The notes beneath the pieces are model-generated. The model saw only the letters and a program-made list of their open reading frames with translations. It did no database searches and was not told the origin of the DNA. Positions 30,911 through 39,872 of a stretch of DNA of 64,000 nt are shown here, one piece after another. The stretch comes from an uncultured SAR86 cluster bacterium (GTDB taxonomy: Bacteria; Pseudomonadota; Gammaproteobacteria; Magnimaribacterales; AG-339-G14), in the NCBI GenBank assembly GCA_902522825.1, contig CABYXE010000001.1, forward strand, positions 62,001 to 126,000, written 5' to 3'. Position 1 is the stretch's first letter. The number at the start of each line of letters is the position of its first letter. The position numbers and the translations under genes were made by a program.

Positions 30911-31912
30911 TTAAAGAAGCTTAGAATTTAAAAAATTCATGATTTTTTTAAGTGCTGGAATAGCATCTCTTTTAAAATCATTTCCTGATAAGAAAGTTTT
31001 ACCAGAATCCAAATAAGCATGCCTTTGATCTTTGTATTCCCAATAGGTGGCATCCTGACCAGCATCTCCAAGAGCTTTAACGTATTCCTCGATAGCATGA
31101 ACCGGAGTTACCCTATCTTCACTTGCTGAAGTTATAAATTGTGGTGGCAATTTTCTTTCATCTACATTAGGAATGTTATAAATAGGAGAAATCGCTTTAT
31201 ACATTTCAGGATTTTCCCGTGCATTAAAATTATTCCCAAAGATGCCTCTCGGTTTGGATAGAGCAAGTGTCCAAAATGGATTTTTTCTTGTTTCAAAAAT
31301 TCCTTTAAGAGCTGGACTATATAAATTGTAACCCCCATAACTAAGCACTGCTGCTTGCACATCAAGAAGGTTTTTATTTTTAATGTCATCAGCTGTTATT
31401 GATTCAGGCACATAAGATGGTTTTATGCAGAGGTGATCAGAAAAATTTCCACTAGTAGCTATTTTATTTCCTGAATTAACAATCATTGCTGAGATGTATG
31501 CCCCTGCGCTATCGCCGGTAACTGCAATGGAATCTCTGTTTCCTTTGTAGTTCGTGATATTTTCTTTGATCCACAACATGGCCCCGAATGCATCGCCTAT
31601 TAATTCATCAAATGTTACGGAGTTTTTTTGATCTCTTAGTAAACGATAATCCACATTACAAACGACATAATCATAATTGCTGGCAATATATTGAGCCATA
31701 TTTTCTATGATGTATTTTCTTCTTAATAAAAAACCGCCGCCATGAAACATTACCAAGACTGGAAAAGAATCTTCGATTTTGGTTGGTGAATATATATCCA
31801 TAGCCAAATCAAAGCCTTTGGGCGAGGCCCAGATAACATTTTTTGATAAAGAATAATTCTTACTATTGTTTATGTTTTTATCTAAAGAATATAATTTTGA
31901 AATTAGATACAT
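30911..31912 (-). CDS. Alpha/beta hydrolase, hormone-sensitive-lipase-like esterase
   Basis: 333 residues. The oxyanion-hole motif FHGGGFLL and nucleophile elbow VTGDSAGAYISAM are those of HSL-family carboxylesterases. The acid is probably in SASEDRVTP and the His in KDQRHAYLD. No signal peptide, so cytoplasmic. Substrate unknown. It follows metY but is separated by a terminator. Confidence 0.85.
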   Translation of the reverse strand: MYLISKLYSLDKNINNSKNYSLSKNVIWASPKGFDLAMDIYSPTKIEDSFPVLVMFHGGGFLLRRKYIIENMAQYIASNYDYVVCNVDYRLLRDQKNSVTFDELIGDAFGAMLWIKENITNYKGNRDSIAVTGDSAGAYISAMIVNSGNKIATSGNFSDHLCIKPSYVPESITADDIKNKNLLDVQAAVLSYGGYNLYSPALKGIFETRKNPFWTLALSKPRGIFGNNFNARENPEMYKAISPIYNIPNVDERKLPPQFITSASEDRVTPVHAIEEYVKALGDAGQDATYWEYKDQRHAYLDSGKTFLSGNDFKRDAIPALKKIMNFLNSKLL

Positions 31913-31934
31913 TTTAGAATTTTAAAACTTGTAT

Positions 31935-31962
31935 AAAAAACCCAGCTAATACTGGGTTTTTT
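31935..31962 (-). terminator. Intrinsic terminator after metY
   Basis: CCCAG (31941-31945) and CTGGG (31952-31956) form a stem with a 6-base loop. Flanking A and T runs extend the stem and, on the minus strand, give a T tract (from the A run at 31935-31940). It lies 14 bases after the metY stop. The T run on the other side makes it potentially bidirectional. Confidence 0.8.
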
Positions 31963-31975
31963 TGTTTATTTGATT

Positions 31976-33280
31976 TTAACTAGCTTTATCTATTGCCTGA
32001 GCAATATCAGCAATAATGTCTTCAACGTTCTCAATTCCGATAGATAATCTGACATAGCCGGGTGTCACACCAGCAGAGAGTTGTTCTTCTGGAGCCAATT
32101 GACTATGCGTTGTAGTTGCAGGATGAATAGCTAACGATCTTGAATCTCCAATATTAGCAACGTGATAAAGGAGCTCCAAAGAATCAATAAACTTACTGCC
32201 CGCTTCTTTTCCACCAGGTAATTCAAAACCAATTAAAGCGCCGTAACCACCAGTCATATATTTGTCAGCTTTTTCTCTTTCAGCTCCTTCAAATAATCCC
32301 GGATAAGTTACCGATTGTACTTTTTCATTGGCAGCAAGAGCTTCAGCAACTGCTTGAGCATTTTTTGCATGTTCTCTCATTCTCAATGGTAAAGTTTCCA
32401 AGCCTTGAATGAACATCCAGGCATTGAAAGGACTCATAGCACCACCTAAATCTCTTAATAAAGTAGTTCTCAGTTTAAGCAAGTAAGCAAAAGGAAGTCC
32501 CATATTTTTTGTCACTTGTTCATCCCAGACTACTCCTCCGTAACAAGGATCTGGGGTATTCATAGCTGGCTGCCTATCGGCTCCTGCTTTACCCCAATCA
32601 AAATTACCGCCATCCACAATCAAACCACCAATGGTAGTTCCATGACCACCAATGTATTTTGTAGTTGAATAAGTAGTAATAGCAGCTCCATGATCAAAAG
32701 GCCTACATAGTACTGGTGCTGCAGTATTATCAACAATTAATGGAATATTATGTTTTCTTCCTATTTCTGCAACTTCTGAAATTGGAAATACATGAAGTTT
32801 TGGATTTGGAAGAGTTTCAGCAAAATAAGCTCTAGTTTTTTCATCAGTTGCCTTTGCAAAATTTTCTGGATCGGTTGGATCAACAAATCTAACTTCTATG
32901 CCCATCTCACGCATATTATTTTTAAATTGATTATAAGTTCCACCATACAAGTGAGAGGAAGACACAATATTATCTCCTGATCTAGCTAAATTTTGTATAG
33001 AGTAAGCTGATGCAGTTTGACCAGAAGCAACTGCTAGCCCAGCTACTCCCCCGTCTAATGCTGCCATTCTTTGCTCCAACACATCACATGTTGGATTCAT
33101 TATCCTGGTATAAATATTCCCAAATTCTTGCAGTCCAAAAAGACTCGCCGCATGGGCAGTATCGTTAAATTGATAACTTGTTGTTTGATGAATTGGAACG
33201 GCTACTGAACCTGTTGTTTCATCGTTTCGCCATCCAGCATGTAAAGCGATCGTTTCTAAATTTTTTCCTTCGTAAGACAT
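31976..33280 (-). CDS. metY: O-acetylhomoserine aminocarboxypropyltransferase (sulfhydrylase) MetY
   Basis: 434 residues, PLP enzyme of the Cys/Met metabolism family. It starts ETIALHAGWRNDETTGSVAVPIHQTTSYQF, with GNIYTRIMNPT, ASGQTAS, and the PLP Lys in YSTTKYIGGHGTTIGG. It makes homocysteine from O-acetylhomoserine and sulfide. Length (about 430) and the TIGGLIVDGGNFDW insertion favour MetY over cystathionine synthases. The leader carries a SAM-II-type riboswitch and terminator. GGAG ribosome site. Confidence 0.96.
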   Translation of the reverse strand: MSYEGKNLETIALHAGWRNDETTGSVAVPIHQTTSYQFNDTAHAASLFGLQEFGNIYTRIMNPTCDVLEQRMAALDGGVAGLAVASGQTASAYSIQNLARSGDNIVSSSHLYGGTYNQFKNNMREMGIEVRFVDPTDPENFAKATDEKTRAYFAETLPNPKLHVFPISEVAEIGRKHNIPLIVDNTAAPVLCRPFDHGAAITTYSTTKYIGGHGTTIGGLIVDGGNFDWGKAGADRQPAMNTPDPCYGGVVWDEQVTKNMGLPFAYLLKLRTTLLRDLGGAMSPFNAWMFIQGLETLPLRMREHAKNAQAVAEALAANEKVQSVTYPGLFEGAEREKADKYMTGGYGALIGFELPGGKEAGSKFIDSLELLYHVANIGDSRSLAIHPATTTHSQLAPEEQLSAGVTPGYVRLSIGIENVEDIIADIAQAIDKAS

Positions 33281-33300
33281 ATTTTCTCCTTCTCTTAAAT

Positions 33301-33331
33301 AAAAAAACCTGTTTGCTAGAGCTAAACAGGT
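33301..33331 (-). terminator. Riboswitch-controlled intrinsic terminator in the metY leader
   Basis: On the minus strand CCTGTTT and AAACAGG form a 7-bp stem (33330-33324 and 33314-33308) with a 9-base loop followed by seven Ts. It sits between the aptamer and the metY ribosome site. Its 5' arm plus loop contains TGTTTAGCT, the exact complement of AGCTAAACA in the aptamer 3' strand, so the two structures are mutually exclusive. Confidence 0.85.
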
Positions 33332-33341
33332 CGAAAAGGGT

Positions 33342-33392
33342 CGTGTTTAGCTAATTTTATAAAGCGTTTGCAAGTCAGATAAATCAACGCTA
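33342..33392 (-). ncRNA. SAM-II/SAM-V-type S-adenosylmethionine riboswitch aptamer
   Basis: On the minus strand, P1 AGCGT/ACGCT encloses a 19-base loop beginning TGATTTA and ending TTGCAA. It is followed by TTATAAAATTAGCTAAA. Loop length, TGATTTA, TTGCAA, TAAA and GCTAAA all agree in order and spacing with the SAM-II pseudoknot aptamer. SAM-V, described from marine bacteria, shares this core. It lies 61 bases before metY, a known target of this class. High SAM should lower metY expression through the following terminator. Confidence 0.88.
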
Positions 33393-33433
33393 GGTATATA
33401 AAACCAAATTAATTTATAATTATCAACCATTTT

Positions 33434-34294
33434 ATGAAAAAATTTGAAACACTTAGGACTGAGACTAAAGAAAACTCTTTGATTATTTATCTTTCCAGAG
33501 AAGAAAGAATGAATGCTTTTACCTTAACGATGCAACAAGAATTAGTTGCAGTATTAGATGAAGCAGAAAACATGGACGAAATAAAATCTATAATCTTTAC
33601 TGGAGATGGTAAAGCATATTGTGCAGGAGCAGACCTCTCATCGGGTGGAGATACTTTTGATAATAGAAAAGGAAGAGAAAAAACCAATAATGTAGTGAGA
33701 GATTCTGGTGGACTTTTAACTCTTAGACTTTTCAAAAGCAAAAAACCTTTGATTGCTGCGGTTAATGGAGCAGCTGTGGGCATTGGAGCTACTATGTTAT
33801 TGCCAATGGATTTTAGAATATGTTCTGAAGAAGCTCGGTTTGGATTTGTTTTTGCAAGAAGAGGTATTGTGCCTGAAGCTGCTTCAAGTTGGTTTCTTCC
33901 AAGATTAGTAGGAATTACTAAAGCGCTTGAATTATGTTACTCAGGAAAAATAATTTCAGCTAAAGAAGCTGAAGATATAAATTTAGTTTCTGAGGTTTTA
34001 CCCAAAGAACAGCTTTTAGATAGAGCTTTGGCAGTCGCTAATGAATTTACAGCTGAAAGTTCACAGATATCTATAGCTCTGACAAGGCAAATGATGTGGC
34101 GCATGCTGGGAGCAGATGACCCCATGGAAGCTCACAAGATAGACTCAAGAGGAGTTTTTGAACTTGGTCAATCTGGAGAAGCTATAGAAGGTGTTAAATC
34201 TTTTCTTGAAAAACGCCCTCCTTCGTTTCCTGGAAAAGTTTCAAAAGATATGCCAAGTTTTTATCCATGGTGGGATGAAAAAGAGTTTGAATAG
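33434..34294 (+). CDS. Enoyl-CoA hydratase/isomerase family protein
   Basis: 286 residues of the crotonase family. Oxyanion-hole segments are YCAGADLSSGG and GAAVGIGATMLLPMDFRI. FARRGIVPEAASSWFLPRLVGITKALELCYSG keeps a Glu at the second catalytic position (ALELC) and has another in VPEAA. Activity as hydratase or delta-isomerase is plausible. First gene of an operon with a carboxyltransferase (2-base gap) and an aldehyde dehydrogenase. Divergent from metY. Confidence 0.9.
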   Translation: MKKFETLRTETKENSLIIYLSREERMNAFTLTMQQELVAVLDEAENMDEIKSIIFTGDGKAYCAGADLSSGGDTFDNRKGREKTNNVVRDSGGLLTLRLFKSKKPLIAAVNGAAVGIGATMLLPMDFRICSEEARFGFVFARRGIVPEAASSWFLPRLVGITKALELCYSGKIISAKEAEDINLVSEVLPKEQLLDRALAVANEFTAESSQISIALTRQMMWRMLGADDPMEAHKIDSRGVFELGQSGEAIEGVKSFLEKRPPSFPGKVSKDMPSFYPWWDEKEFE

Positions 34295-34296
34295 AT

Positions 34297-35829
34297 ATGT
34301 CTTGGAAAAAGGAAATTAAAGAAATTGGAATAAGGAAAAAAGCCTCTAAAGCACAAGGAGGAAAAGAAGCAGTTGAGCTTCATCATAAAAAAGGAAGATT
34401 AACTTTGAGAGAAAGAATAAATATTTTTCTCGATGATAATACGTTTGAAGAAATTGGAGAATTAGCTGGTGGCGTAGAAGTAGATAATGAAGATAATTTT
34501 AAATCCATGACTCCAGCAAATTTTATATTAGGTTTTGGTAAAATTAATGGAAGACAAATAGTTGTTGGTGGAGAAGATTTTACTGTTAAGGGAGGCTCTC
34601 CTAATTCAGCGGGTTTGAGAAAAAGCGTTTATACAGAAGAGCTGGCATTGCAATATAAATTGCCTTTAGTGCGGCTTCATGAAGGTGGAGGAGGATCAGT
34701 TGCTGGGCCTAAATCAGGCTCAAGTGCAGATCCAGTATTTACTAGATCGCGATTTAAGTCGGTGGCTGATTCTTTAAAGGAAATTCCCGTTGCAAGTGCA
34801 GCTCTAGGACCTGTAGCCGGCCTTCCTGCATCAAGATTTGTTGGTTCTCACTTTAGAGTAATGACAAAGAAGAATTCTCAAATATTAGTAGCTGGTCCTC
34901 AAGTGGTCTCAAGAGCTTTTGGAAAAGAATTTACAAAAGATGAGCTTGGTGGATCTGATATACACAAAAAAAATGGAGTTACAGATAACCTTGCTAATTC
35001 TGAAGAGGATGCTCTTGCTCAAATAAAAACTTTTTTATCTTATTTTCCTCAAAATATTTACGAAATTCCGCCTGTAGAGAAATCTAATGACTCCCCAAGT
35101 CGATCAGAGGAAAAACTATCCTCAATCATTCCCAAAGAAAGAAATAAAAGTTATGAAATGAGAGAGATTTTAAAATATGTATTTGATAAAGATAGCTTTT
35201 TTGAAATGACTAACTTCTATGGACGAGGAATTATTACTGGATTTGCAAGATTAAATGGTTTTTCTTTTGGAGTTTTTGCTAATGATAGTAACTTCTATGC
35301 TGGATCAATGACTGCAGATAATGCCAAGAAAACATCAAGATTTGTTAAATTATGCGATACCTTCAACCTACCAATAATTACTTTTGTTGATGAACCTGGT
35401 TTTTTAATAGGCCCTGAAGCAGAAAAAGAAGCAACTATCTTGCATGGAACTGAAACAGTTCTTGCTGTAAATGATACTTCTGTTCCTTGGGCAACAATCC
35501 TTGTCAGAAAGTCTTTTGGTGTGGCTGCAGCAGCTCATTTTGGCAATAACCCATATGTTTTAGCTTGGCCCTCTTCTGAATCTGGTGCTTTGCCATTGGA
35601 AGGAGGAGTAGCGGTGGCATTTTCTAAAGAAATTGCTAGTGCAAAAGATCCAGAAAAAAAGAGAAAAGAAATTGAGGATGAAATGGCAAAGAAACAAAAT
35701 CCATTCTCTAAAGCGGAAACATTTTCAGTGCATGAAATTATTGACCCCAGCGAAACTAGAAAGTATCTTTGTAGCTGGATTGAAAAGGTTCAACCTCAAT
35801 TGAAGGCAAGATTAGTAAAAAATACTTAA
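34297..35829 (+). CDS. Acyl-CoA carboxylase beta subunit (carboxyltransferase)
   Basis: 510 residues with both crotonase-like halves of a biotin-dependent carboxyltransferase. GRLTLRERINIFLDDNTFEEIG is at the N-terminus, RLHEGGGGSVAG in the first half, and FVDEPGFLIGPEAEKEATILHG and KSFGVAAAAHFGNNPYVLAWPSS in the second. Resembles propionyl-, methylcrotonyl- or related acyl-CoA carboxylase beta chains. The biotin carboxylase/biotin carrier subunit is not in the window. Specificity unresolved. Confidence 0.88.
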   Translation: MSWKKEIKEIGIRKKASKAQGGKEAVELHHKKGRLTLRERINIFLDDNTFEEIGELAGGVEVDNEDNFKSMTPANFILGFGKINGRQIVVGGEDFTVKGGSPNSAGLRKSVYTEELALQYKLPLVRLHEGGGGSVAGPKSGSSADPVFTRSRFKSVADSLKEIPVASAALGPVAGLPASRFVGSHFRVMTKKNSQILVAGPQVVSRAFGKEFTKDELGGSDIHKKNGVTDNLANSEEDALAQIKTFLSYFPQNIYEIPPVEKSNDSPSRSEEKLSSIIPKERNKSYEMREILKYVFDKDSFFEMTNFYGRGIITGFARLNGFSFGVFANDSNFYAGSMTADNAKKTSRFVKLCDTFNLPIITFVDEPGFLIGPEAEKEATILHGTETVLAVNDTSVPWATILVRKSFGVAAAAHFGNNPYVLAWPSSESGALPLEGGVAVAFSKEIASAKDPEKKRKEIEDEMAKKQNPFSKAETFSVHEIIDPSETRKYLCSWIEKVQPQLKARLVKNT

Positions 35830-35839
35830 AAGGAGAAAT

Positions 35840-37282
35840 ATGAATAACTACGAAAAATTCTATATCAATGGTGAATGGGTAGATCCCATAAACGATTTAA
35901 AAACTATGGATGTTATAAACCCAGCAACGGAAGAAGTTTTAGGTACTATTGCTATGGGAGATTCAGATGATGTCAACTCTGCTGTTAAAGCGGCAAAGGA
36001 AGCTTTTGAAACATTCGGACAAACATCAACTGAAGAAAGAATAGAAATCCTTCAAAAGATTGTAGAAATCTATATGAGTAAATCTGCTGAAATTGCCGAT
36101 ATGATTTCAAAAGAGAATGGTTCTCCAATTACTTTGTCGAGAAATGCTCAAGCTGCTTCTGGTATTGGTCATTTTGCAACTGCATTAGCGACATTACAAA
36201 ATTATAATTTTGAAGAAGTAAGAGGTGAAACTGTAATCAGAAAAGAGCCCATTGGAGTTGTTGGAATGATTACTCCCTGGAATTGGCCGATAAATCAGAT
36301 TTCTTGCAAAGTTGGTCCAGCAATTGCTGCAGGTTGTACTATGGTTTTAAAACCAACTGAAATTGCACCTTTCAATGCCATTTTATTAGCTGAAGTCCTT
36401 CACGAAGCTGGCCTTCCCAAAGGAGTATTTAATTTAGTTAACGGAGATGGTCCTACAGTTGGAGAAGCTATGTCAGCTCACACCGATATAGATATGATGT
36501 CTTTCACAGGCTCCACAAGAGCAGGAATTGCCGTCGCAAAAGGTTCTGCTGATTCTGTTAAAAGAGTTCATCAAGAGTTAGGAGGAAAATCAGCAAATAT
36601 TATTTTAGATGATGCAGATTTTGTAAGTGCTGTTAGTAGAGGTACCAAGCACATGTTTAATAATACTGGTCAGTCTTGTAATGCCCCTTCAAGAATGTTG
36701 GTTCCAGAAAATAGACAAGATGAAGCTAAGGAAGCTGCTAAAAAAGTAGCCGACGAACTAATTGTTGGTGATCCTTCGTCTGAAGAAACTGTAATGGGTC
36801 CTGTCGTTAGTGATGTTCATTTCAATAAAATTCAAGGACTAATTGAGAAAGGAATCGAAGAAGGCGCCGAGGTGGTTGTTGGTGGATTAGGAAAACCTGA
36901 AGGCTTAAATCAAGGTTATTTTGTAAAGCCTACGGTTTTTGCTAATGTCTCGAACGATATGACTATAGCTAGGGAAGAAATATTTGGTCCTGTTCTATGT
37001 ATGATTCCTTACAAAGATGAGGAAGAAGCAATCAAAATAGCTAACGACACTCCTTATGGACTTTCTGGTTATATCTCGTCTGAAGATCCTGAACATGCTC
37101 TCAGTGTTGCTAGAAGAATTAGAAGTGGAAACGTTCATATAAATAATGCTCCAACTGGAATAAATGATCCCTTTGGTGGGTTCAAACAATCTGGTAATGG
37201 TAGAGAATGGGGAGTGTTTGGCTTTGAAGAATTTTTAGAAATTAAGGCTGTTCTTGGATACAAGCCCGACGAAATAGATTAA
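35840..37282 (+). CDS. NAD(P)-dependent aldehyde dehydrogenase
   Basis: 480 residues. Motifs: TPWNWP with Asn148, Lys171 in MVLKPTE, FTGSTRAG for cofactor, general base Glu246 in HQELGGKSANI, nucleophile Cys280 in NNTGQSCNAPSRM, and GPVLCMIPY. All catalytic residues intact. Third gene of the crotonase-carboxyltransferase operon, AGGAG ribosome site. Oxidises an aldehyde to an acid. Stop interlocked with the convergent hydrolase in TTAA. Confidence 0.93.
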   Translation: MNNYEKFYINGEWVDPINDLKTMDVINPATEEVLGTIAMGDSDDVNSAVKAAKEAFETFGQTSTEERIEILQKIVEIYMSKSAEIADMISKENGSPITLSRNAQAASGIGHFATALATLQNYNFEEVRGETVIRKEPIGVVGMITPWNWPINQISCKVGPAIAAGCTMVLKPTEIAPFNAILLAEVLHEAGLPKGVFNLVNGDGPTVGEAMSAHTDIDMMSFTGSTRAGIAVAKGSADSVKRVHQELGGKSANIILDDADFVSAVSRGTKHMFNNTGQSCNAPSRMLVPENRQDEAKEAAKKVADELIVGDPSSEETVMGPVVSDVHFNKIQGLIEKGIEEGAEVVVGGLGKPEGLNQGYFVKPTVFANVSNDMTIAREEIFGPVLCMIPYKDEEEAIKIANDTPYGLSGYISSEDPEHALSVARRIRSGNVHINNAPTGINDPFGGFKQSGNGREWGVFGFEEFLEIKAVLGYKPDEID

Positions 37283-38340
37283 TTTATAATAATTTCATCA
37301 GAGTTTTTAGAGACGACGATTTTGTCGTTATCTCTTGCCAACAAAAATTTATAAGGCACATCGGAAAATAAATCTTCCATATATCTAATTCCTATTGGGT
37401 TTTTTGCAGGCACAAGATGATTCACAATCAGTAATCCCAAATCTTTATTTTCTAAATTTTTCTTTATTGCTTTAACATCGGCATGGTAATCAAGAATGTC
37501 ATGAAAAGCGATTTCAGCTCGAGATATATTATTATCTTTTGCGACTTTTTCTAAAAAAGATACATGATCTTTAATCATGCCGTCGTGAATTAAAATATCA
37601 GCGCCATCTACTAAAGAAAAAACATTATCTGTAATTTCTGTATCACCAGAAATGATAATTTTTTTATTTCCAAAGAAGATTCTAAATCCAATGGCCTCTC
37701 TGACAGGAAAGTGATCTACCAAGAAAGATTCAACTCTTATGTTTTGATCTTCGAAAATAAGTTGCGGCCTATCAGTGGGCTTGTGTACCACAGGAATCAT
37801 TGGTCTATTCTCTGGAGGCACAAACTCTTCTCCATGATGAGCAACTCGGTAATCTTCATCATTTTTGTAAGCCAAATTTATACCTGAAGTTACGTTAACA
37901 ATTTCTGAACTTCCATAAACTCTTAATGGGGCTTGCGCACCACTTACCCATCTTCTTAAGTTTAATTCATCAAGATCTCCAATGTGATCAGAATGAGCAT
38001 GCGTGATAAATACTGCTTTTATATTTTGTGGCAGATAATTACTCGATATTTTTCCAAAACTATTCTCGCCAGAATCAATTACATAAATATTGGAACCAAT
38101 TATAAGCGCCATACATTGAGCTCCTTCCGGAATAAAAGAAAGAGGCGAGCCTGACCCACAAAAAAAGATTTCTAACTTATCTGAATTAACAACTTCAGAC
38201 CCACCAAAAGCACCTTGAAGGCGGGACTCGAAAATTGATTTAATAACAAATTTTTGAACAGCTGGACTACTTAAAGAAAAATAACCAACGGTACCAATAA
38301 CAATTGTTAATATGCTCAGGAAAATAAAAAATTTTTTCAT
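37279..38340 (-). CDS. Membrane-anchored MBL-fold metallo-hydrolase
   Basis: 353 residues. An N-terminal hydrophobic anchor or signal (KFFIFLSILTIVIGTVGYFSL) is followed by a metallo-beta-lactamase domain with metal site THAHSDHIGD, strand IIISGDTEITDN and the late His in LIVNHLVPA. It resembles ribonuclease Z-like or arylsulfatase-type MBL hydrolases exported to the periplasm. Substrate unknown. Confidence 0.85.
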   Translation of the reverse strand: MKKFFIFLSILTIVIGTVGYFSLSSPAVQKFVIKSIFESRLQGAFGGSEVVNSDKLEIFFCGSGSPLSFIPEGAQCMALIIGSNIYVIDSGENSFGKISSNYLPQNIKAVFITHAHSDHIGDLDELNLRRWVSGAQAPLRVYGSSEIVNVTSGINLAYKNDEDYRVAHHGEEFVPPENRPMIPVVHKPTDRPQLIFEDQNIRVESFLVDHFPVREAIGFRIFFGNKKIIISGDTEITDNVFSLVDGADILIHDGMIKDHVSFLEKVAKDNNISRAEIAFHDILDYHADVKAIKKNLENKDLGLLIVNHLVPAKNPIGIRYMEDLFSDVPYKFLLARDNDKIVVSKNSDEIIIN

Positions 38341-38393
38341 TACAATTTAATAACTCTTTTACATTATACTTTCTTCAATCAATTTTTCTTTAA

Positions 38394-39872
38394 ATGTCAC
38401 TTTGTCTTAAAATTCATTTACTTCTGACTTTATTTTTTTCAAATTATTTCTTACCCAATATTTGGATTGAGCCAAGTGATGAATTAAAAATAAAAAAAAT
38501 TGAACTTTATACTGCAGAAAACAATATAAATATAAGATCTACAACTTATCCCGTAACTTTAAATTCTTTAAAAAACTCTTCTAGTTATGGAACGTTATTA
38601 TTAACTGAAAAAGTTGGATTAAATACTGCATTAGATAAAAATTTTAAAAATGAGAAAAAATTTAATTCTAGTTTTACTGTAAGTTCTTTTTCAGACAATT
38701 CCATGATCAAGAATATTGATGATAATTGGAGAGGCCAAAATTCTTTTATTCTAAAAAATAGTTATACAAATAAAAATTTTTCAATGAATTTAAATCTACA
38801 CTTGATAGACGGCTCTTACGATGAAAAAAAAATTATCTTAAATGGATCTCATATATCTTTTACAAAATGGAATGTTGTCTTTGGGTTTGGATTTTTAAAT
38901 CGTTGGTGGGGACCTACTCATAACAATAATTTGATACTATCAAACTATGCTAACCCTTCTCCTGGAATTTTTATAAATTCTCTTCAAGGATTTGAGTTTG
39001 AAAATAGACTACTTGCAAGATTAGGGAAAATAGATTTTTCTTTATTTATTAATAGACTTGAAAAAAATAGACATGTGCCAAATCCTTTTTTAGTTGGCGC
39101 AAGAGTTACTTTTAACCCATTAAATAATCTTCATCTAGGCCTTTCAAGGACGATAATGATGGGAGGGGAAGGTAAAAGTGAAAGTTTTAAATCCTTTTAT
39201 AAAGCTTTTTTTGAAGCAGGAGGAGGATCAGGAGAAAACCCAAGGATTGGAGGAAAATATATTGGCACAAACTTGTCGAATCAGTTAGGAGGTTATGATA
39301 TTAAATACGATATAAAATTTAATGAGAATATTGCTACGATCTACTTTCAACGGATTGGAGAAGACTCTGATACCAGTAGTACAAGCTTGATATCATCCTA
39401 TATATCTACTCTAGGAGCAGAATATAAATTTTTTAAAAATGACTTGTTGAACTCAATCATTCTTGAATTTTCTAAAACTTCTACTGAAGATCATTACGCT
39501 TATCGAAAATATAATGTTACTTATGCACATGATGTTTATCAATCCGGATATAGGTATAGAGGCTTGCCAATAGGAGCTTTTATAGACAGTGATTCCAAGT
39601 ATTCTCAGTTATCTTTTTTAAAAGAAATCAGTGACAATTCTCATTTTAAAATGGATTTATTTTATGCAGAACCAAACGTGGACGAAAGTGGAGCAAGTAT
39701 TTGGGGTTCTTCTGGAGAGCCGTTTTATGGCTTAAAAACTAAATATAAAACTCAAGTTACGAAAAAATTAACGATGGAATTAGTACTTACTTTGAGTGAT
39801 AAAAAACTTTCTTTTTTAGATGAAAAATTAGACAAAAATATTTTAGGATTAATAACAGAATATAGTTTTTAA
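38394..39872 (+). CDS. Outer-membrane capsule-assembly Wzi-like protein
   Basis: 492 residues. The signal sequence LKIHLLLTLFFSNYFLP is followed by many amphipathic beta strands. The segment FGFLNRWWGPTHNNNLILSNYANPSPGI carries the W-GP-LxxSxN pattern of the Wzi family, and the protein ends in aromatic Phe (LGLITEYSF), typical of an outer-membrane barrel. Wzi helps attach capsule to the cell surface. No capsule cluster is adjacent. The GGGSGENPRIGGKY loop is a glycine-rich insert. Confidence 0.82.
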   Translation: MSLCLKIHLLLTLFFSNYFLPNIWIEPSDELKIKKIELYTAENNINIRSTTYPVTLNSLKNSSSYGTLLLTEKVGLNTALDKNFKNEKKFNSSFTVSSFSDNSMIKNIDDNWRGQNSFILKNSYTNKNFSMNLNLHLIDGSYDEKKIILNGSHISFTKWNVVFGFGFLNRWWGPTHNNNLILSNYANPSPGIFINSLQGFEFENRLLARLGKIDFSLFINRLEKNRHVPNPFLVGARVTFNPLNNLHLGLSRTIMMGGEGKSESFKSFYKAFFEAGGGSGENPRIGGKYIGTNLSNQLGGYDIKYDIKFNENIATIYFQRIGEDSDTSSTSLISSYISTLGAEYKFFKNDLLNSIILEFSKTSTEDHYAYRKYNVTYAHDVYQSGYRYRGLPIGAFIDSDSKYSQLSFLKEISDNSHFKMDLFYAEPNVDESGASIWGSSGEPFYGLKTKYKTQVTKKLTMELVLTLSDKKLSFLDEKLDKNILGLITEYSF

